33,228 nt of DNA from Bacteroidales bacterium. GTDB taxonomy: Bacteria > Bacteroidota > Bacteroidia > Bacteroidales > JAFGHD01. Positions 32,136 through 33,228 of the stretch are shown in pieces. Each line of letters begins with the position of its first letter. Positions within the stretch are counted from its first letter, which is position 1. The notes under the pieces are model-generated. The model was not told where the DNA came from. It searched no databases and saw nothing but the letters and a program-made list of their open reading frames with translations. The position numbers were made by a program, and so were the translations under genes. The stretch covers positions 1 through 33,228 of the forward strand of contig JAFGME010000249.1 of NCBI GenBank assembly GCA_016927695.1, read 5' to 3'.

Positions 32136-32226
32136 GCAAACAGGACGGTTCCATCCCGGAGCGGTTTGCTTTATCAGGAAATATCTCTAATTTTGCCATC
32201 CGGTTCGATGAACCGTTTTCCCGGAT
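32136..32226 (+). promoter_or_regulatory. cysD promoter and structured leader
   Basis: TTTG (32165-32168), 19-bp spacer and TAATTTTG (32188-32195) match the Bacteroidota promoter perfectly. The -33 overlaps a dyad arm (GCAAAC 32136-32141 with GTTTGC 32164-32169). Just after the likely start, two alternative stems overlap: CGGTTC (32201-32206) with GAACCG (32210-32215), followed by TTTT, and ATCCGG (32198-32203) with CCGGAT (32221-32226). Mutually exclusive pairing could act as an attenuator. I recognise no known riboswitch. The gap 32074-32323 has one further hairpin, ACACCGGT (32076-32083) with ACCGGTGT (32110-32117), possibly ending the wzc transcript. Confidence 0.55.
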
Positions 32227-32323
32227 ACCCTAAAAAATGGACAAAAATACCGGTAAATCAATTTGCAAAATGCATAATTCATCAACCCGGGTGCGACAAT
32301 AAAGTATAAAACATCATTGAACA

Positions 32324-33228
32324 ATGAAACAATACAACCTGAATCACCTGCGTGAACTTGAGTCGGAATCTGTGTTCATTATGAGAGAGGTGGCCGCACA
32401 GTTTGAAAATCCGGGCCTTCTTTTTTCAGGCGGAAAGGACTCTATTGTCATGGTACACCTTGCCCTGAAGGCATTCTGGCCTGCAAAAATCCCCTTTCCC
32501 CTGATCCATATCGACACGGGCCACAACTTTGTGGAAACCATTGTTTTCCGCGATGAACTGGTAAAAAAGACTGGGGCAAGGCTTATCGTGGGGTCTGTGG
32601 AAGATTCGATCAAAAAAGGGAGGGCAACCGACGAAACAGGATATAATGCCAGCAGAAATGTGCTGCAAACCGTTACTCTTCTTGACACCATTGCAGAATA
32701 CAAAATAGATGCGGCCATTGGGGGCGGAAGAAGGGACGAAGAAAAAGCCAGGGCCAAAGAAAGGTTTTTTTCACACCGGGATGAATTCGGGCAATGGGAT
32801 CCCAAAAACCAGAGACCCGAACTCTGGAACATCTTCAACGGCATGAAAAGGATGGGAGAGCATTTCAGGGTTTTCCCGCTCAGCAACTGGACCGAAATGG
32901 ATATCTGGCAGTATATCTATCTTGAAAACATCGAAATACCCAATCTCTATTTCACACACGACAGAAAAGTGTTTAACCGGGATGGAGTCTGGTTGGCCGA
33001 TGCCCCTTTCATGCAAAAAAGAGACAGCGAAGAGGTTGTGGTAAAAAGGATCAGATGCAGGACCATTGGCGATATCACATGTACCGGACTTTCCCTTTCC
33101 ACCGCAAATTCTCTTGAAGAAATCATAGGGGAAATCGCTGCCACCCGGGTAACCGAAAGGGGCTCCAGGGCTGACGACATGCGCAGTGAATCAGCGATGG
33201 AAGACAGGAAGAAGGAGGGGTATTTTTA
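32324..33228 (+). CDS. cysD: Sulfate adenylyltransferase subunit 2
   Basis: ATG 32324 opens a frame that runs to the window edge. 301 codons are visible, then TA, which the next base would turn into a stop if A or G; the last residues read KKEGYF, the usual CysD ending. So the gene is complete except for one base. The PP-loop LFSGGKDSIVMVH (about 33-45) binds ATP, and GGGRRDEEKARAKERFFSHR is the typical CysD block. With CysN it makes adenosine 5'-phosphosulfate from ATP and sulfate in the cytoplasm, for cysteine synthesis or, via PAPS, for sulfation. The partner cysN/cysC should lie just to the right. Confidence 0.95.
   Translation, partial: MKQYNLNHLRELESESVFIMREVAAQFENPGLLFSGGKDSIVMVHLALKAFWPAKIPFPLIHIDTGHNFVETIVFRDELVKKTGARLIVGSVEDSIKKGRATDETGYNASRNVLQTVTLLDTIAEYKIDAAIGGGRRDEEKARAKERFFSHRDEFGQWDPKNQRPELWNIFNGMKRMGEHFRVFPLSNWTEMDIWQYIYLENIEIPNLYFTHDRKVFNRDGVWLADAPFMQKRDSEEVVVKRIRCRTIGDITCTGLSLSTANSLEEIIGEIAATRVTERGSRADDMRSESAMEDRKKEGYF

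Noticed and set aside
32196-32323. SAM or other known riboswitch upstream of cysD
   Set aside because: The leader is short and lacks any conserved core I recognise; only simple alternative hairpins are seen.

Overview
The window looks like a chromosomal segment of an environmental Bacteroidota bacterium, most likely Bacteroidales-like. Four things point there: promoters of the Bacteroidota type (TTG/TTTG, about 19-21 bp, TAnnTTTG) with no strong Shine-Dalgarno sites; a type IX secretion C-terminal domain; DUF5777-type and other Bacteroidota-typical surface proteins; and Bacteroidota-like DnaG, Crp/Fnr and Wza/Wzc sequences. I see no rRNA, tRNA or CRISPR array.

Layout. (1) 1-9104: a 390-base regulatory stretch, then two co-directional surface genes: a small parallel beta-helix protein and a 2496-residue adhesin-like protein. 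The large protein has six N-terminal 78-80-residue modules, a PKD domain, FN3 and Ig-like domains, fourteen 70-residue (210-bp) beta-repeats and a dockerin-like C-terminus. A clear terminator follows. (2) 9259-13880: a lipoprotein, a phage-fibre-like 691-residue surface protein, and a decaying zone. The decaying zone holds an AraC/GyrI regulator pseudogene with two lesions, a deleted IS1634-type insertion sequence with both terminal inverted repeats, and the last ~50 codons of a thiolase abutting the right IS end. (3) 13960-18064: housekeeping genes: dnaG primase, a CPBP intramembrane protease and a CNNM/CBS membrane protein. (4) 18279-19541: a DUF2271-PKD-PKD protein with a T9SS sorting domain. 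(5) 19596-25234, minus strand: a redox block. It encodes a 6-heme lipoprotein on a collagen-like stalk, a mono-heme lipoprotein, a DUF5777-like beta-barrel, a 7-heme membrane-anchored cytochrome, a b-type cytochrome whose start is broken by an apparent 1-base deletion, and a NapC/NirT-like cytochrome with up to 7 hemes. A Crp/Fnr regulator is transcribed divergently, with an FNR-like box in the shared intergenic region. (6) 26197-32073: a glycosyltransferase 9, a nucleotide-sugar epimerase and a Wza/Wzc polysaccharide export pair. The Wzc tail carries 16 Tyr-Gly dipeptides. (7) 32324-end: cysD, complete except for the last base of its stop codon.

How the genes may work together. The redox block could carry electrons from menaquinol (b cytochrome plus NapC-like protein) through periplasmic hemes to outer-membrane or surface cytochromes. 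That makes it a candidate Bacteroidota extracellular or periplasmic respiratory conduit, with about 21 c-type hemes and possible oxygen control by the adjacent Fnr-like regulator. The polysaccharide genes are followed by sulfate activation (cysD), which could supply PAPS for a sulfated polymer or simply cysteine synthesis. All functions are inferred from motifs and remembered family features. No database search was run.
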